Counted from the stretch's first letter, positions 1-14,213 are shown. The stretch: DNA of 64,000 bases from Terebella lapidaria (GCA_949152475.1 OX424569.1:24349950-24413949), one strand, 5' to 3'. Notes: generated by a model from the sequence alone, not told the origin. Made by a program: numbers and translations.

Positions 1-2094
1 TCGAACGTTATTTTATAAGCTTCGGTAATCATATCAGTTTGCCAATTCCATAATTGGTTCTTAGACGAAAATGCCTCGTAGTCTTCAGCGTGTGACAGCA
101 ATACCGTTCACAAATCTTTCGAAATAGTGGCGACTCGTGACAGAATTATGGATCTGATACAGGGACTATAGTGACATGAAACACACATGGGTCTGAATTG
201 AACCAAGAATGTCAATTAATACTTCCATGATCCAGATTTAGTTTAAACTTAATGTGTTAAAATGTACTGTTATATAATTTATCCACGCTTACATGTGGCG
301 AAGAGATCCCAAATGAGGCGTTCAGGCAAAAAAAACAATGTCTTTGAGCACTTATAGTCATCGCAAATACATGAAGGATGTTGGATACACTAGAATTTCT
401 GCATAAGATGCAAAAAAAAAGTTCCTTCAACCTTCGAGTGTTACTACCTTTTACATTCGTTCTCTATGACTTCACCCGCTAATGGCAGTAAAGGTATCAG
501 ATGGCATAGGGAAAGTAGTCCCGGTCGAGGGTTAAGGTGAAGTGTATTCCTGGGCGGATTAGCGAAATAATCTTGGATAATGTTTGTTCGCGAGGGTAGA
601 AAGATTACACAAGGGGAACATGAGTGGAATTTCTGCGTAAGCTTTACCGGTAGCATAAAATACATTGTCCTCCAAGTTTGTTATACGTAAGGGGTGCCTA
701 CCCGAATGAACACATAATGAAACCGTTAAAACAAACATGAAGATAAATATATAAGGCAGGAAAATGAAACTCCAGTTACACTAAATGGGTAGGGACGCTT
801 ATTCGAAAATTGAACATCACTTTACGCTTTTGCTAGATCGACTCATCCCAAATATCAGCCAGGAGACATCAATTCAAACAAAACTCGACAGATATACAAT
901 GGGTGGTCTCGGAAAAAATCCCGATGACCGGAGAACTGAGGCACCAGAGTTACTTAATTCAGACTTGGTTTATACATGACTAGATATTACTAACCCCAGG
1001 CAAACTGGGTATTTGGTCTCTCGAGGTTTTTCACATATTGAACAGTGATAAAAAGTTAGATGGTGCCAGTCGGTCTCGATATATCTGTTCAGCTTCATTC
1101 AAAAGAAGACGGTCCTGAACCATATTTTTCCTGCGCTTGGAGGGAAATATTCCGGATGCTCAGCTTTAATACTAGTATCTGCATGAGAGCGTTTGAAAAT
1201 ATTGAAATATTTCAGAAATGAAAATATGTCCAGATAATTACCTTGTAATATACACTCGCCAAACCGAAAGCGAACTAATTCATCGTTTTTCAGGTATTCT
1301 ATTGGTCCTGTACTGTTCAACTTTATGCGTGCACATCAAGGTGACCAAATTTAAAGCAGCTGCCTTCGAAACCAGTCAATATTTTTGAAAACTATACTTC
1401 ATACTAAACATGCTAAACTAACTGAATGGAACATACTCACATCAAATGTAGTGAAAATAACGAGTCCTCAGGGAAATTTTGCTCATTTGAACAGGCGGTT
1501 CTCGCGTAAATACAGGAACTGTATCCATCACACGCAGATGTAAACAAAGCATAGAAGTTTAAGCATCATGGTATATCACTGATTATTTTCTCACAACTAC
1601 ACTATATATATATGCACATACGAACTGGAAAATGTACTCGATGCGGATTTGTTTACATTCGGGTTTGATGGATACACTTCGTTTGTTTATTTACGAAACC
1701 GGTACAAAATGGGCACTAAAACGGATGAAAAGACAACTCGGACGGACTGTAATCGTCAAAATCATTGAGCACACCTTTTGTTAGATTGCATTAGATGTGT
1801 TTAACAAAAAAATGGCATGGAAAAAAATATTGCATACATTCGAAGGCAGCAGCTTTAATGTGTGGCAAAGCACGGAGAGAACACACAGAACGACCGACTT
1901 ATAGTACTCGGTATGTGATGCGCGAACGAAAGTACAGTCTCATGCATGATTTATGTAGTGAATGTATATGCTTGCTCAGAGCATGTCCACATACGTGTCA
2001 TACTTCTGTGAACGCAAGTTCAGACTTGTTATTGTTATCTTATATTAGAAAATTTGACAGAAAAAATGACTATTGAATTTGAAATAAAATTGTG
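1..2094. other. intergenic, nothing recognised
   Basis: AT-rich DNA. Open frames are all below about 95 codons and show no domain, signal or family resemblance, and no convincing splice-bounded exon was found. No RNA gene or repeat was recognised by eye. Confidence 0.6.
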
Positions 2095-2310
2095 GGACCT
2101 GCCAAAGACCTGTATGTAATATGAACGAAATCGTTGAGCACACCAAAGGCGTGTACGTTATATGCATGAAATTGTCGAGCACACCAAAAGCATTTTCCTA
2201 ATATGTACGAAATTTTCGAGCGCACCAAAGGCGTTTGTGCAACTTGTATGAAATCGTCGAGTACACTAAAGGCATGAATGTAATTTGTGCGAAATTTGAG
2301 CACCTTCCAT
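2095..2310. repeat. 41-bp tandem array, about five copies
   Basis: The word GAGCACACCAAAGGC recurs at 2136, 2177, 2218, 2259 and 2298, so the period is 41, 41, 41 and 39 bp. A diverged first copy starts near 2095. Each unit also carries a version of TATGAAATCGTC. The short open frames across it are a by-product of the period and are not called as genes. Confidence 0.85.
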
Positions 2311-5300
2311 TGCGACTAAAGTACATTGTACACACTGGCGCATGAGGTCACTCATTGCGAAACTTTCGGGTGAAAAAAATGTCTTTGGGTGAAAGAAATA
2401 ACAAAATGAATGTACATAGTATCTATACATGTGAACAATAACCCTATATACATCACACAACATTTGACAGTCACACGCATATTTGTGTAACACATCAGCT
2501 GTTCAATTCCATGGGATTCAATGACCAATCCTCTTTGCCCACACCGATGGAATCTGATTGTTGTTGGCATGTGATATGTTCACAAATCCATCTGGGGAAC
2601 CATAACAAGGCATTTTATCCGGAGCAGAACGTTAACTATCACTGACGTTTTCGTGAGAAGGCGGACCCAATGGTCAAAGGAAGAACAAAAGCAATGATTC
2701 GGACAATCTTGCGGCGGTGCATCCCGGGAAATCAGAGGCCGCCATGTTCCAGTCAAGATAAGCTATCGACAGGAAATTGAATAGATTGGGTATAGATTAG
2801 ACGAAGAGAGGGGCAATAGGTGGAGGCAGAATATAGCCTACGATTTAAATATGAAAAGTAAATTTTTCTCACACCCAAGCTCTCGATAGATTTGTAGCTG
2901 CTTGGTCCTGGATATCAGCGTCACATTCAAAAGTGAGACCCTTTGGCAAAATCACCAGGAAATTTGAGGTCATGAACAAGATCGACTGCGCACATATTTT
3001 TTACTGCAGTTTTGAGCTGTTCCTACGTTCGTGCTGCTTCTTTGCTGTACAGAACGACTTAGCCCTATTAAAATTTTTGGTTCAATGTTTTGTCTATTTG
3101 ATTTTTTATTTGATCACACTAACATGTCACTGAGAGCACTTAAACCGGTAGTGAAAAAAGGTTGTTCAGTTTTTTCCCTTCAAAAAAAACGAGAGACATC
3201 AGTTTGTAGCATAATTTGAACGCGTGAGATGTCTTTAAGCATGCACTTCCACCTAGAGTAACCCCCTTGAAACAGCCAATATTCTGACGTCAGAGATGTA
3301 AACTGAATTAAATACACGCTATCAACTTCAGGAAGGAGGCAATACATGGTATTGACTCGAACACTTACGACAATGCACCGCGTGATCACGCAGCTAAAAA
3401 AATAGTTCTATTCGCGAGTGAGCTCGTGACGAGTGTATTCATGCGCGGGTTAATGGTCGACGTAGACTATCTAGTGGTAAATCCTGCAATATTGCACAGG
3501 ATATTGATGGAAAACACGAAAAATCTTCCTTTTGTTGTTATCGCGGGGCGGTATGGGGATACTAACGCTAGCTCATCTCTGTCAGATGTTGTTTTTCACA
3601 AGTCATCAAAAGCTGAATCCTGCGACCTTTCATCACGTGTATGAACGTGGAATCAAAATGAAATGCATCTCCGCAACTCTATTGCATGTCTTTGTTTATA
3701 CATGTATCAGTTTAGCCCCTGTTGTGCAGCTGAATCAGTCTGGCCATCTAGACTTACTTGGTGGGCTGCTTAACTTGTGTGAATAATTAATCTGGAAAAT
3801 GATGCATGATTGCACAATATGGTGAAAACATCCAGACACGGGCATTTCAATATAGATCCGATTTGCATATATGGATCATATTCCAACAAAAAATATGGAA
3901 CATGCCATACATTCGCCCAGATCCTTACCAGATATCATATTAACGGCACATTACATATTTATGTCAATTTGTGTGGCTTTGGTAACCCCTTTCTTGCTGT
4001 GCTGAGGGAATCAGCCGGCCGGGAAATTAAATTGACCCAGAATCGGAGTTCCGTGGACCCATCGTAAAATATGTTTCTTGCTTCGGTTGCTGTAAATGGA
4101 CATCGTACAAAGGATGTAATATTTTGGAGCATGATGAAAGTATGTAGTCCTCTGTACCTAGTCCTGTTATTAATAATCTAACCAAAGCAGGATGAAAATT
4201 TCGGTCATAAATATCGTTTATGGGACTATTAGGATTTTCCCTAAAAGTGACTGATGAAAAGTAGCACGGAAAATGTTTCCTTCCAGTTATTTCATGGAAA
4301 CAAGTCGGTTCGTATATGGATGACATTCTTTCGCAAAACTATATACTGCTCAGTAACTACTTTTTGAAATTGTAAGTATATCACCGGTCTCATTGTTTAT
4401 ACGTGTGATTCATGCCCTTAACGTGGGAAAATTATGCATGTACCCTACACGTTCAGAGCAGGAATATTGCTTCATCCTTGTTACTCGAAGTAAGCATATT
4501 GTTGAATATCCAGTGCATAAAAGCCAATCTTCGAAGATTGCCTGGTCACATGAAATAACGTCCCGCGATGGACTTTGAGATGTGTTTAATACTGGTTATT
4601 CTGGTGCAGGAGTGAAAGACCATGTTGTCATGACCGAGCTATTTATAGTTACTTGGACACGCCAGGGATAAGCCAGAGAGATGATTTTATCTCGATTTGG
4701 TGACAAGACGGACCAGTGCTTGAATGCTGGGATGCCATCAAGCTAACTGAGTTGCCAAGGAAAGGATTAGCTCGGAACAGATGGCACCAACAGAACAGAG
4801 CAGATAGAAGAGGAAAGAGTTGGATGATATCATCAGGCAGGATCGCGGGGGTCAAGCAAAGTATCGCATTCCACCAGAACCGACAGGGGATATGTTGCTA
4901 TTAATGCCACCTAAAGAGATATTGATTGACTTATAGGAAATCGAACGGTGTGGAGTATTATTGCACCGTGTTAAGACCCGCCAAGATGGAATTATCTTGC
5001 CTGTGTAGATAACATGTCTATGACACACTTCAGACCCAAGACCTGACACCAAGATATCAGATAGTTGCATCGCTAATTATTATTTCAGTGGATCAAAAGC
5101 CACTCCGGATGAAATCATACATGTACGGTATATAGCTTCGATCGTTGAATGGTGATTCGACTGCAGAACGATTGCGACTCGGAAGATCTGAAGGGCCCCG
5201 TTCGAAACTTTAGTGTGCATAGTGCACGTTAATTGTCTATACTTTTGGCGAGAGATCTGAAAGAATACATAGGCTTATACATTAAGTATGCAGTATCGTG

Positions 5301-7639
5301 TAGTTGTTGGTACATGTATATCGTTGTCTGTAAACCAGTAGTGCGATGTAGATACACGATCCCATAATATAGTATTATTTCATCTCACGATGCTGAACAA
5401 AGGCTACACCACAATATTGCTTAATAGCGCTGCACAAGATTATCACAATCAGCTACAATTCATACCGCTTTATTAGAGGAAAATGGAATAGACCTCATCT
5501 CGACGAAGATTTACGTGTGAACATTTTCATTATAGGTCACATGACAGGGTCACGTAGTACAGACCCAGAGCCGATTATGACATTAACCGTCTATATTCCG
5601 ACATATTCAACCCACTTCACCGCCACAACAACATTGTATTGACTCAGTACGGAACTCGAGGATGCTTGAAATCTCGTAAAAGTAGTTCGTGGTGGAATTC
5701 TGCGGACTGATACATTGATCGGACGGCGGTAAAACGGTCTCTTCCGGGAGGTAAGTGGCCAAGGGTCGATTTACAAGTGGTCTGTTTTGGGGTTTTGTAC
5801 CTGGACATTTTCACCACGAAATGACAAAACGATGAAAATCGGCGCCTCAACTATATCGATGATCATACGCAGACAGAATTCGAATGGTGTGGGGGCGATA
5901 ACAAAGTTATATAAGGGTCTACAGTAATGAAACAGGTATACCGCCATATATATATATGTGACCAATTCGTTGCATTGTTACGCCCCGGTCCCATATGGAT
6001 GGTGGCCATAGCCGTAGAAGCAGACGGTTTGTTCATCATGCTCAATCACTCCGGCAGGCTGCACGGTACTCCTTGGTGACCTCCGTGGTTAAACGGCTCC
6101 CGCCGTATTGGCGCCGACATTGAACGACATGCAATGATCGAAGCTGCACCCTGATCTGGATCCCGGAACAAGCAGGAGCAGCCTTTCATCCCAGAGCACC
6201 ACGGCACTTTCTGACATTCCAAAATTCCCGGCATCGAATGACGAACTCTATCGGTGCACTATTAAGCCTATTTTCAATCAATGAGAATATAGCGTCACAT
6301 CCCATCTCATCCCGTCCGACGTCAACACGGCTTTGACACAGTTTACAAGCTGTTCAACCCCTTTGTTCTTCTGGGATGCAATGTGCTTCATCCGCCCTAA
6401 GACCTACATGAAACTGTCGCTAAATAGGCAATATGAGAATCTAAGATTTCTTTTAATCGGGTGAATCACTTTATGACTTTTGATCGAGTCGAGAGATGTG
6501 AAACTCCACACCAGGAACGAAACTGCACAACTCGTAAACACAAATATATATGTGTGTTAACCTATATGTCTTTGCTGTGAAGTTGTGTCACAATGCAGAT
6601 GCATGCACCAGCCAGATTGTTGTTTTCCCCTTCTAGTTATCATTGATTACCTACTGTCAGTCTGATTGACATTCAATCATTGATGACTGAAAAGGTGAAA
6701 CCGGTTATCAAGGCACAGAATCGAGCTCTATTTGATGAGATGATGATATTACTGGTGGTCTGAGCTAGATGGAAGCCGCAAATTGAACGTCTTCCTCATC
6801 AACGAGGCACACTTTAATTACTGTCTCCATGGTGCTGATTAGACGGCGCTAATGAACTGGATGGAGGCTGTAAAGTCACGTGACTTGAGCTAATGAGCAC
6901 CTGATAATTCGGATTCGCTCGGGGCTTTGTCGTGTACACCATAGCTCGTTGTTTCGATGCCTATTGTGTGCTCTATCTAGCGAACAGGAGTAGGAGATAA
7001 ACATAAACCGAACAGGAGTAGGAGATAAACATATGCGAGGATTAGAATAAATACATCGTCTGCACGCGCCAACTCATGATATACGTACGTTGGATATAAA
7101 TAGAATCTATATATATGACTGCACGAGTCCCGCTAGATAGGAATCTGTAGAAATATGATTCCGAGTCTGAATACTAGTATGCAACCTATTACTTGGCTCG
7201 ATGGTTGCGTCATACGCTCTCATATATCATATTTGCTTGATTGCGACCACGATCATGTTAGATGACGTATTTAATATGAAACAGCGACAATCAATCGCAA
7301 TTGCACTCCAGACTGGCTATATGTGTTGACGTAATAATGTAACCAGAATGTAATCCATTTCGGTTATTAATATATGAGATTGTCAGAGAACAGACAAAAC
7401 CAATGACAACAGTACTACTGCTGGCATTTAGACATATCAACATCCATTACCAATCCTTGGGTAAATAGAACAATCATGTTATCTGGGTAAAAAAGAGGAC
7501 GTTTGAATTTTGACTATTGGTACTCGTCTACGACTGGTACTAGGCATCATGTATGATGTCTTGTGATACTGACAGGATCCTAAACTATTCAGCTGTGTAT
7601 ATCACGTTCAATGTCCAACTGTGAGAGTATTCATCTATT
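2311..7639. other. intergenic, nothing recognised
   Basis: No gene is supported over this 5.3 kb. A perfect 25-bp direct duplication with a 28-bp period sits at 6981-7005 and 7009-7033 (core GAACAGGAGTAGGAGATAAA). Small open frames around 3.4-5.0 kb have no family features. Confidence 0.55.
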
Positions 7640-8180
7640 GAACTTGCAAATGTAGAGGATTTGTTTTATCTAGCTCGAATGTAAAGGAATTTAGAGGTCA
7701 TATTTTGTGGTAATGCGGTTCAAAACTGTCTTCCCTTTTTACAAATGTAGAGATTTTTTAGAGGTTGGGGGTCATATTTTGTGGAACTAATGTAGAGGTT
7801 TTGAACATTGTCCTCTGGTGTACGAATGGTAACGTTTTTAGAGGTCATCTTTTGGGCACACACTTAGATGCCATTGGACGTCATATTCTGTCGAACAACA
7901 TTGTAGAGGTTCTGGAGGTCATATTCTATGGGCACAAAGTTGTAATATTTTGGTAAGAAAATGTATGTTATGATGTTTGTTCATCTATGGTCAGAGAGCC
8001 TTGTAGGATACAAGACGGATGGGATTTTGTGTTCTCAGTGGACCAATGTACGGAGTACCATTTACTGTTTGGATCTTACGGTGCACACCAATACAGAAGG
8101 ATTAAGAGGTCATGTTTTAGTGCACACCAATAACGTGGATATTTTCAGAGGTCATCTTTTGGTGCACCATTCTACCTGAC
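7640..8180. repeat. degenerate tandem repeat, roughly 60-70 bp unit
   Basis: Imperfect copies of AGAGGTCATATTTTGTGG followed by GCACACCAATGT-like sequence recur through the stretch (near 7692, 7770, 7840, 7880, 7914, 8107 and 8146). Spacing varies and many copies are decayed, so this is an old array. The open frames at 7765-7956 and 7961-8179 are made of the repeat and are not called as genes. Confidence 0.6.
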
Positions 8181-10399
8181 ACGTTTTGGTGCACAACGAG
8201 TTTTGTTTGATACCATTACTGATGTTTTGCTATATAAGTCATTCATTACCTAGGCTCAAATGCAATGCATTATCATGGCGAGTACGGCGCCACGACGTGG
8301 ATTTTATACCGCCAGAATACATATCCACAATGTAGTGCCTCCTTGAACGTGTTTTGAACGCCAAAACACTTCCTCGGCCTGCCAGTACTGCTGATGTAGC
8401 TGAACAAACGAGCTCATGAATTATTGATACACTACCTTGTATCCAACCTGCAGTATTTCTTTTTTCAGCTCAATGGGCCAGGAAACTACGTGGGCCAAAC
8501 CAAGGGCATTGGGGTGCATATAGAGCTAGGCCTATAGCACATCTGAAAAAACCTGTCGTTGCACTGTAAATGACATTTGAACACATACCTGCAGGGCATA
8601 ATTCGAAACAAATAATGCTTCCTCATATTTCACGTTGAGATCGACTGTTCATTTTTCAGACATTTCAAGCCATATTTAGAAACTGGAAAGAAAATCGATA
8701 GCCTTAATTCCTCCACCACGTGCCGGGGTAAAATCATAACATCAGGGACTCCATCTCGTTCGAGGGAAGCCTAGCATGGGTGACATAATGGCACGACTGG
8801 GCGACAAAACACACACACAACAGCGACTATCCAGCGGAGCCGCCCGACATTTGGCAATTCCACTGCATCGGGAGCAAAAATAACCAAGTCAACGTTACGT
8901 CTGCCACGGAAATACCGTAATTTCCCATGGCATCTCAGATGAGAATTTTTGTTTCCCCACGTTTTTTTAACCCTCTAATACCCCCCTTACTCTGTATAGC
9001 GAGCGCGGAGGGAACACTAGCTCTCATATTTGAATAATGATGGTACCGACTGTATCCAAATATAGACTGAACCCCCTTCTGTGTCAGTGTTATACTATGC
9101 TTACCTTGCGTCACCTATAGGCAGACCTTCGGTGTCTCAGTCGTTCCACGGACGGACAAATATCCTTTTTGACTGGGAGATGGACCGATATTCGGCTTTG
9201 ACATCTACGCTTATCACTGGCGAATTCCGTGTATATAGAGTATATATTTTCCCCACTTTTTGTCAAAACGTCGATACAGTTTCGAGATGAGACAGCTAGG
9301 GCACCTGTCTGTATATTTCGGGGCCTGTTTCCAGCGGTCGCCTAGCCGTCCGTCCGTCCGTCGCCTTGTGGTGGCCGTTTACGGCTAGCACCTTCACTGT
9401 GTTAGACCGTACGTACAGTGCAATCCCTTGCACGGAGGACTGCCGTGCCCCGCTCAACTGTGCAGCTTGGAACCACACAATGACAGTCCTACAAGGGTGC
9501 CTGGGCAACTGTGTGTGTGGTGGTGGAGGGGGGTGGGGTTAGAAGTGGGGGTGTGGAAAGAGGCGGGGGAGAGGGAAAATCGACACCAAATGCGGGGGAG
9601 AATGTGCCGGGGTGGTAGAGCGGCAGGGGCGTGGGGGTGGAGGTCCCTGCGCACGGTGGAGCGGCCCTGTAACCACGGCGGCGCGAGCAACTGACGTCAA
9701 TAAACGGAGACACATGCTCGAAAGATGACCCTCGGCCTCCGCGTCCCAAGGGGGAGTCCCGGCTTATTGTGTCCGAGCTGTGCAGACGGCCATTGCGTAA
9801 AGCAGCCACCATAACCCAGCTATTACATGTTGTGCCAATGTCGTATAGCTTTGGCTACGGAGATAATATTGCACGAAATGGTTTAGAAGTGTGTTGGATA
9901 TAGATAAGAGAAAAAAAAACCCACACACATGGACCTAATGCAGAAGCGGACTAATTCCATGATTCGCGACTTGTGATTAAAAGTAGAGGGATCATTCCTT
10001 CGATCCCCACCCCTCGATATATTATTGATAAGCGATTCAAGAGCCGTACCAATATTTTGTGCTTCACCAACATGAAAGACAAAATCCAACGTTGGAGGCG
10101 CCCCTGGAATTCAGAATGGCAAAGCCTTGTCGCAATACATTACGATTTCTCCAGTACTGTAAAAAAAAAAAATCAACGCTACATAGCAATATATATAATT
10201 CGATCCCGACATCGAAATTCTCCCAATGTCCCCAGAAAATGTGAAGTATCTTGGACACCAATATAGCACGCATACTTTGAGCCAACATCGCTTGTGGTGG
10301 TTGGCGTTGTTAATACAACGTACGTCGGTTCGTCAGAGGGCCAACAAAGTACTGCAAACATGTTGCCAATATCTGCAGTACCACGTTGGACCAACATGG
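8181..10399. other. intergenic with a GC- and CpG-rich patch
   Basis: No gene was recognised. The part at about 9290-9830 is clearly richer in GC and CpG than its surroundings and holds G-rich runs, so it could be an unmethylated promoter-like island. No adjacent exon supports that. Frames crossing it are low-complexity and look like composition effects. Confidence 0.45.
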
Positions 10400-10775
10400 T
10401 ATTTTTTCAATTCAATTCAATTCATTTTATTCAGCACAACATCCAACATTACAAGTATGGTTAATACAATAAAATTGAAATAATTGTGTTGAAAGCAGAA
10501 TGCAAGAAGCGAAAGCTTGTACAAGGCATTCCCCCAAAACAATAATAATATAAGGTGATTTTTTTAGCTTGATAAACAATTAGAAGCGTTTTCAAGTTTA
10601 CAATATCTTCAAATCCCAATAACTTATACTCGAAAAAAATTGCATCTGTGTGTTCCCTATAGTGAGCTTTATCCACCAACCTAACTGCATGCCTAGCTGT
10701 AACTTTATAATATTAAGTAAGCTAGTTTCATAAGTGTTTCCCCAAAAACAACGACATTTCTCAAAGTTATATTGT
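10400..10775 (-). mobile_element. LINE 3' fragment (reverse transcriptase C-terminus and tail)
   Basis: Read on the minus strand, this stretch encodes pieces resembling the C-terminal tail of CR1/L2-type LINE polymerases: WGNTYETSL, then LVDKAHYREHT, then YKLLGFEDIVNLKTLLIVYQ. It then enters a short 3' end with AATAAA followed by repeats of GAATT, a tail style seen in such LINEs. The first piece is in a different frame from the rest and the copy is 5' truncated, so it is dead. Its 5' side abuts the hairpin-ended element starting at 10782. The clade is inferred from memory of the motif, not from a search. Confidence 0.6.
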
Positions 10776-10781
10776 TTTCGC

Positions 10782-12235
10782 TTTTTAGCTTACCGGCCCT
10801 TTGGGCCGATAAGCTATTATCGTGGTTTTTCGTCCGTCGTCCGTCGTCTGTCGTCCGTCGTCCGGCATCCGTCGTCCGTCGTCCGTCCGGGTCTGTAACT
10901 TTTTTTTGGCATGATGAATTTCCTCATAAATTTGTCAGAACATACCTTAGGCCAATATCTAAAAACGTTTTTTTAAATTTTTTTGATTGAATCGTTTTTG
11001 CCGATTTGGCGGCCATTTTTGACGAAAAATTGCCAATTTTGGACTTTGGTGGCCATTTTCTCAAAAACTGTCTGATCAGTTTTGAGATTTTTGTTTCAAA
11101 ACATTCCTCTCATGTACCTCTATGACATGTGTAAGTTTCGTTGCCCTTGAATGGCCGGTCTGCGTGTGGCGGCCATTTTGATTTTTTGACGGTTCGGCGA
11201 AAAAAAAATTTTTTGTCCCAAATCAAGTCACTATTCGTTTTGAGCCATTTCCAGCAAAAAAAAAAAAATTTTTTTTGACCATTGAAAATTTTTTGGGACT
11301 TAGAAAATTTCACCCAATTTTTCCTTCATAATGGGAGCTATGCAGAGTAATCTCATAGAACACTTCAAGATAGAGCCTAAGTATGGCACATTCAAATGGG
11401 AAATCATATATTGCGGTTTGAGTGGTGACCTTGAATTTGACCTTCAATGACCTTGAAAGGTCAAAACGACCTTTTTTTGTCGAAAAAACGATGAATTTTG
11501 CCTTTGGTGACCATTTTCTCGAAATCTATCCAGACAGTTTTCCTCAAAATCATGTATAAGATTCTCCTTATGTACCTTTGTGATGTGTATAAGTTTTGTT
11601 GCCTTTGAAATTACAGTCTGCATGGGGCGACCATTTTGATTTTTTGACAGGTCAGCAAAAAAAAAAACGTTTTTGTCTCAAATCAAGTCACTATTCATTT
11701 TGGGCCATTTCCAGCAAAAAAAAAAATTTTTGTTTGGCCATTGAAAATTTGTTTGGACTTAGAAAATTTCACCCAATTTTTCCTTCATAATGGAAGCTAT
11801 GCAGAGTAATCTCATAGAACACTTCAAGATAGAGCCTAAGTATTGGCACATTCAAATGGGAAATCATATATTGCGGTTTGAGTGGTGACCTTGAATTTGA
11901 CCTTCAATGACCTTGAAAGGTCAAAACGACCTTTTTTGTCGAAAAAACAATGAATTTTGCCTTTTGTGGTCATTTTCTCGAACACTATTCAGACAGTTTT
12001 CCTCAAAATCATGTATAAGATTCTCTTTATGTACCTTTGTGATGTTTATAAATTTTGTTGCCTTTGAAATGTTGGTCTGCGTGGGGCGGCCCTTTTGATT
12101 TTTTGACGAGTCTGCAAAAAAATTTTTTTTTGTCCCAAATCGAGTCACTATTCGTTTTGAGCCATTTCCAGCAAAAAAATTTTTTTTTTGGTCATTGAAA
12201 ATTGTTTTGGACTTTGAAAATTTCACCCAAGTTCC
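10782..12235 (-). mobile_element. hairpin-ended non-autonomous element C (pearl/Helentron-like)
   Basis: The element lies in reverse orientation. Its terminal hairpin is at 10787-10815, with 13-base arms AGCTTACCGGCCC and GGGCCGATAAGCT round a TTT loop and one G-T type pair. Next comes a GTCCGTC-type microsatellite at about 10828-10890, then roughly three tandem units of about 430 bp. Each unit carries a GGCGGCCATTTT-type word, A/T homopolymers and TGACCTTGA-type motifs. The other end fades at about 12235 and may be truncated. No coding capacity is visible. Tandem core plus a GAC-rich microsatellite plus a terminal hairpin is the plan of pearl and Helentron-derived elements, hence the assignment. 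Confidence 0.6.
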
Positions 12236-12274
12236 AGTTGTTAAATATAATACATGTAAGTCATTTTGCTGTAA

Positions 12275-12860
12275 ATCTAGTGGAAAGTGAGACAATTTTA
12301 CATCTAGTGGTACTTGCATTGCCAATTGGTGAGATCCAGCCAGGAATATTGCAGCCTATACACCGATTGCACCATTGGAAAATTTGGTATTTTCTCCCAT
12401 TGTTTTTCCAACTTGGCCTTGATATTGCTCAAAGAGCCACTGAGATCACTTTCAACTCATCTCAGCAACACATCAAAATTGACTTACTGAATGCACTGCT
12501 TACATCGGGAACACCTCCGTTGTGAAACTCGATCTTCTACTTTCAGTGAGGCTTAAAATGCAAGACCTCCAACTCAATTTAGAGTTTCGTTACATGAGTA
12601 GTATTCAGGAGCTACAATAAACCCTATTTGAGTCGTCTGGACGATCAGCAATTTGAGCAATATCAAGGCCGTGTTGGTGGAAAAATAAAGGGCGATAATA
12701 CCGAATTTTCCAATGGTGCAATCGGTGTATAGGCTTGTACTGGAAAAGTACAATGCACAATCCATGAATCTGACCTTTGTATGTGTTTATATTGTTGTGT
12801 ACAAAGTTAATTTCAGTGGAAAGATATGTTTTGAAGCAATTTTACATCTAGTGTTACTTG
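12275..12860. repeat. large inverted repeat with flanking direct repeats
   Basis: Arms at 12353-12433 and 12652-12735 are inverted copies of about 82 bp with few mismatches, separated by 218 bp. They begin AGCCTATACACCGATTGCAC and end GATATTGCTCAAA. Outside the arms, a direct repeat with AATTTTACATCTAGTG occurs near 12292 and 12838. It could be a foldback element or a composite insertion; no transposase is present. Confidence 0.7.
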
Positions 12861-12920
12861 AATACTGAAGCGCCTGTTACGTGAATACTTAAGCGCCTGT
12901 TACGTGAATCCTGCAGCACA
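12860..12920. repeat. 23-bp tandem repeat, two and a half copies
   Basis: GAATACTGAAGCGCCTGTTA with its CGT tail at 12860-12882 is followed directly by a near-identical copy at 12883-12905 and a partial third copy. Confidence 0.8.
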
Positions 12921-14209
12921 TATCTCGTGTGTGCTACGATAAACAATTGCTTGACAAACACAAATAGGCGAGTGTCACCTCCCAACAACTGTTGAATTTA
13001 ATCAACTGTGAACCAATCAACATCTGTGGACATTAGCAGTGGGCAGAAGTTCCATTATATGGTGATTACATGTAGACAAAGAGGCAATCGGACGATAATT
13101 GAGGAATAATCTCACTCCATGTGTTTATAGTTAATAATAATGAAGGTGTCAACAACAAATGAAACTACCACGCAAAAGAATATCATTATGTTAGTCTATC
13201 TGCTAAGTCCCTTTCCTGGAAACCTCGTTTGGGATGTGTTTCCAACCAAAAATACCCACCTACCATCAATTTTCACAGATTATGTTGTTGCTTTTTCCAG
13301 GCTTCCTGTAACTCCGCTACAGGAATCCTGTGCGCACGTTGACGACTGTGATATAGGTACAACAGTTGTTCAGTTTGAAGTTTATATACAATACATTGTC
13401 GTATCTGTTCAATATTTTGTGTTGTCAACTTATCTGGAAGCAACATTGATGAGGTTGAGATTCTCGAGCTTTTAGGTTCATTCTCTGTACATAGGACGAA
13501 TGAGATTGAACAGCACTCACATATGTATGCAACCCCAAAAAGGGTTGCATATATATGACGGCACCGACCCTTCCCCAACACTTCAGTACATTTGCGCTAT
13601 ACACATGCATAATCACACCCTCCCGCGCGCCATATATACATGTACCATAAAACCACACCACAGACATGACTCAGCCAATCACGAGCAATTCACATGACAC
13701 CCAGCCAATCACAAGCCGCACCCGTCAAACCATCACACGACCTTCACCCTGCACTCAGACAATGACTTGCTCAGACACGCACCCCGTTTGCACATACACT
13801 TAGACAACAGACATATTTGTTCCCTAGTTAGATGTGTAGTTGTGAAGGATTGTGAAGGACTTAGCCTTAGGGGATAATGGACTTATAGTGGCATACACGG
13901 ATAGCCGTTATTGTGCCATTTTATCATACATGCCTTGTTGATATCTGACGTGCCAATAAAAGAACTCTGCGCCAATCACACAACGCTAGAGTTTGACATA
14001 CACTCGTGCAAAAAACCTCAATAGGAGCCTGAAGAATCCCTATTTCATCCCATATATCATTATACTTCAGAATATTCTTTAAGCGAGAGAGTTATAGTTT
14101 TTATGAACAGACTTCAAGCGTCATGTCTTGGAAGGTGTAAACATCTCGTGGCTGACCACTAAAGCACAAATATAATTAGTGCAATCTAACTACATGTATT
14201 CGATTGAAA
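12921..14209. other. intergenic, nothing recognised
   Basis: No gene is supported. A short hairpin (TATGCAACCC and GGGTTGCATA arms, about 13525-13550) is present. The 111-codon frame at 13140-13475 has no features of a known family and no exon-like boundaries. Confidence 0.5.
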
Positions 14210-14213
14210 TATA

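Noticed and set aside
2070-2303. Peptide with repeated HAFGVLNDF-like words
   Set aside because: Explained by the 41-bp DNA tandem repeat; the frames are short and not exon-like.
9296-9812. Overlapping frames in the GC-rich patch at 9.3-9.8 kb
   Set aside because: Low-complexity Pro/Arg/Gly content on both strands, with no conserved motif or exon boundary.
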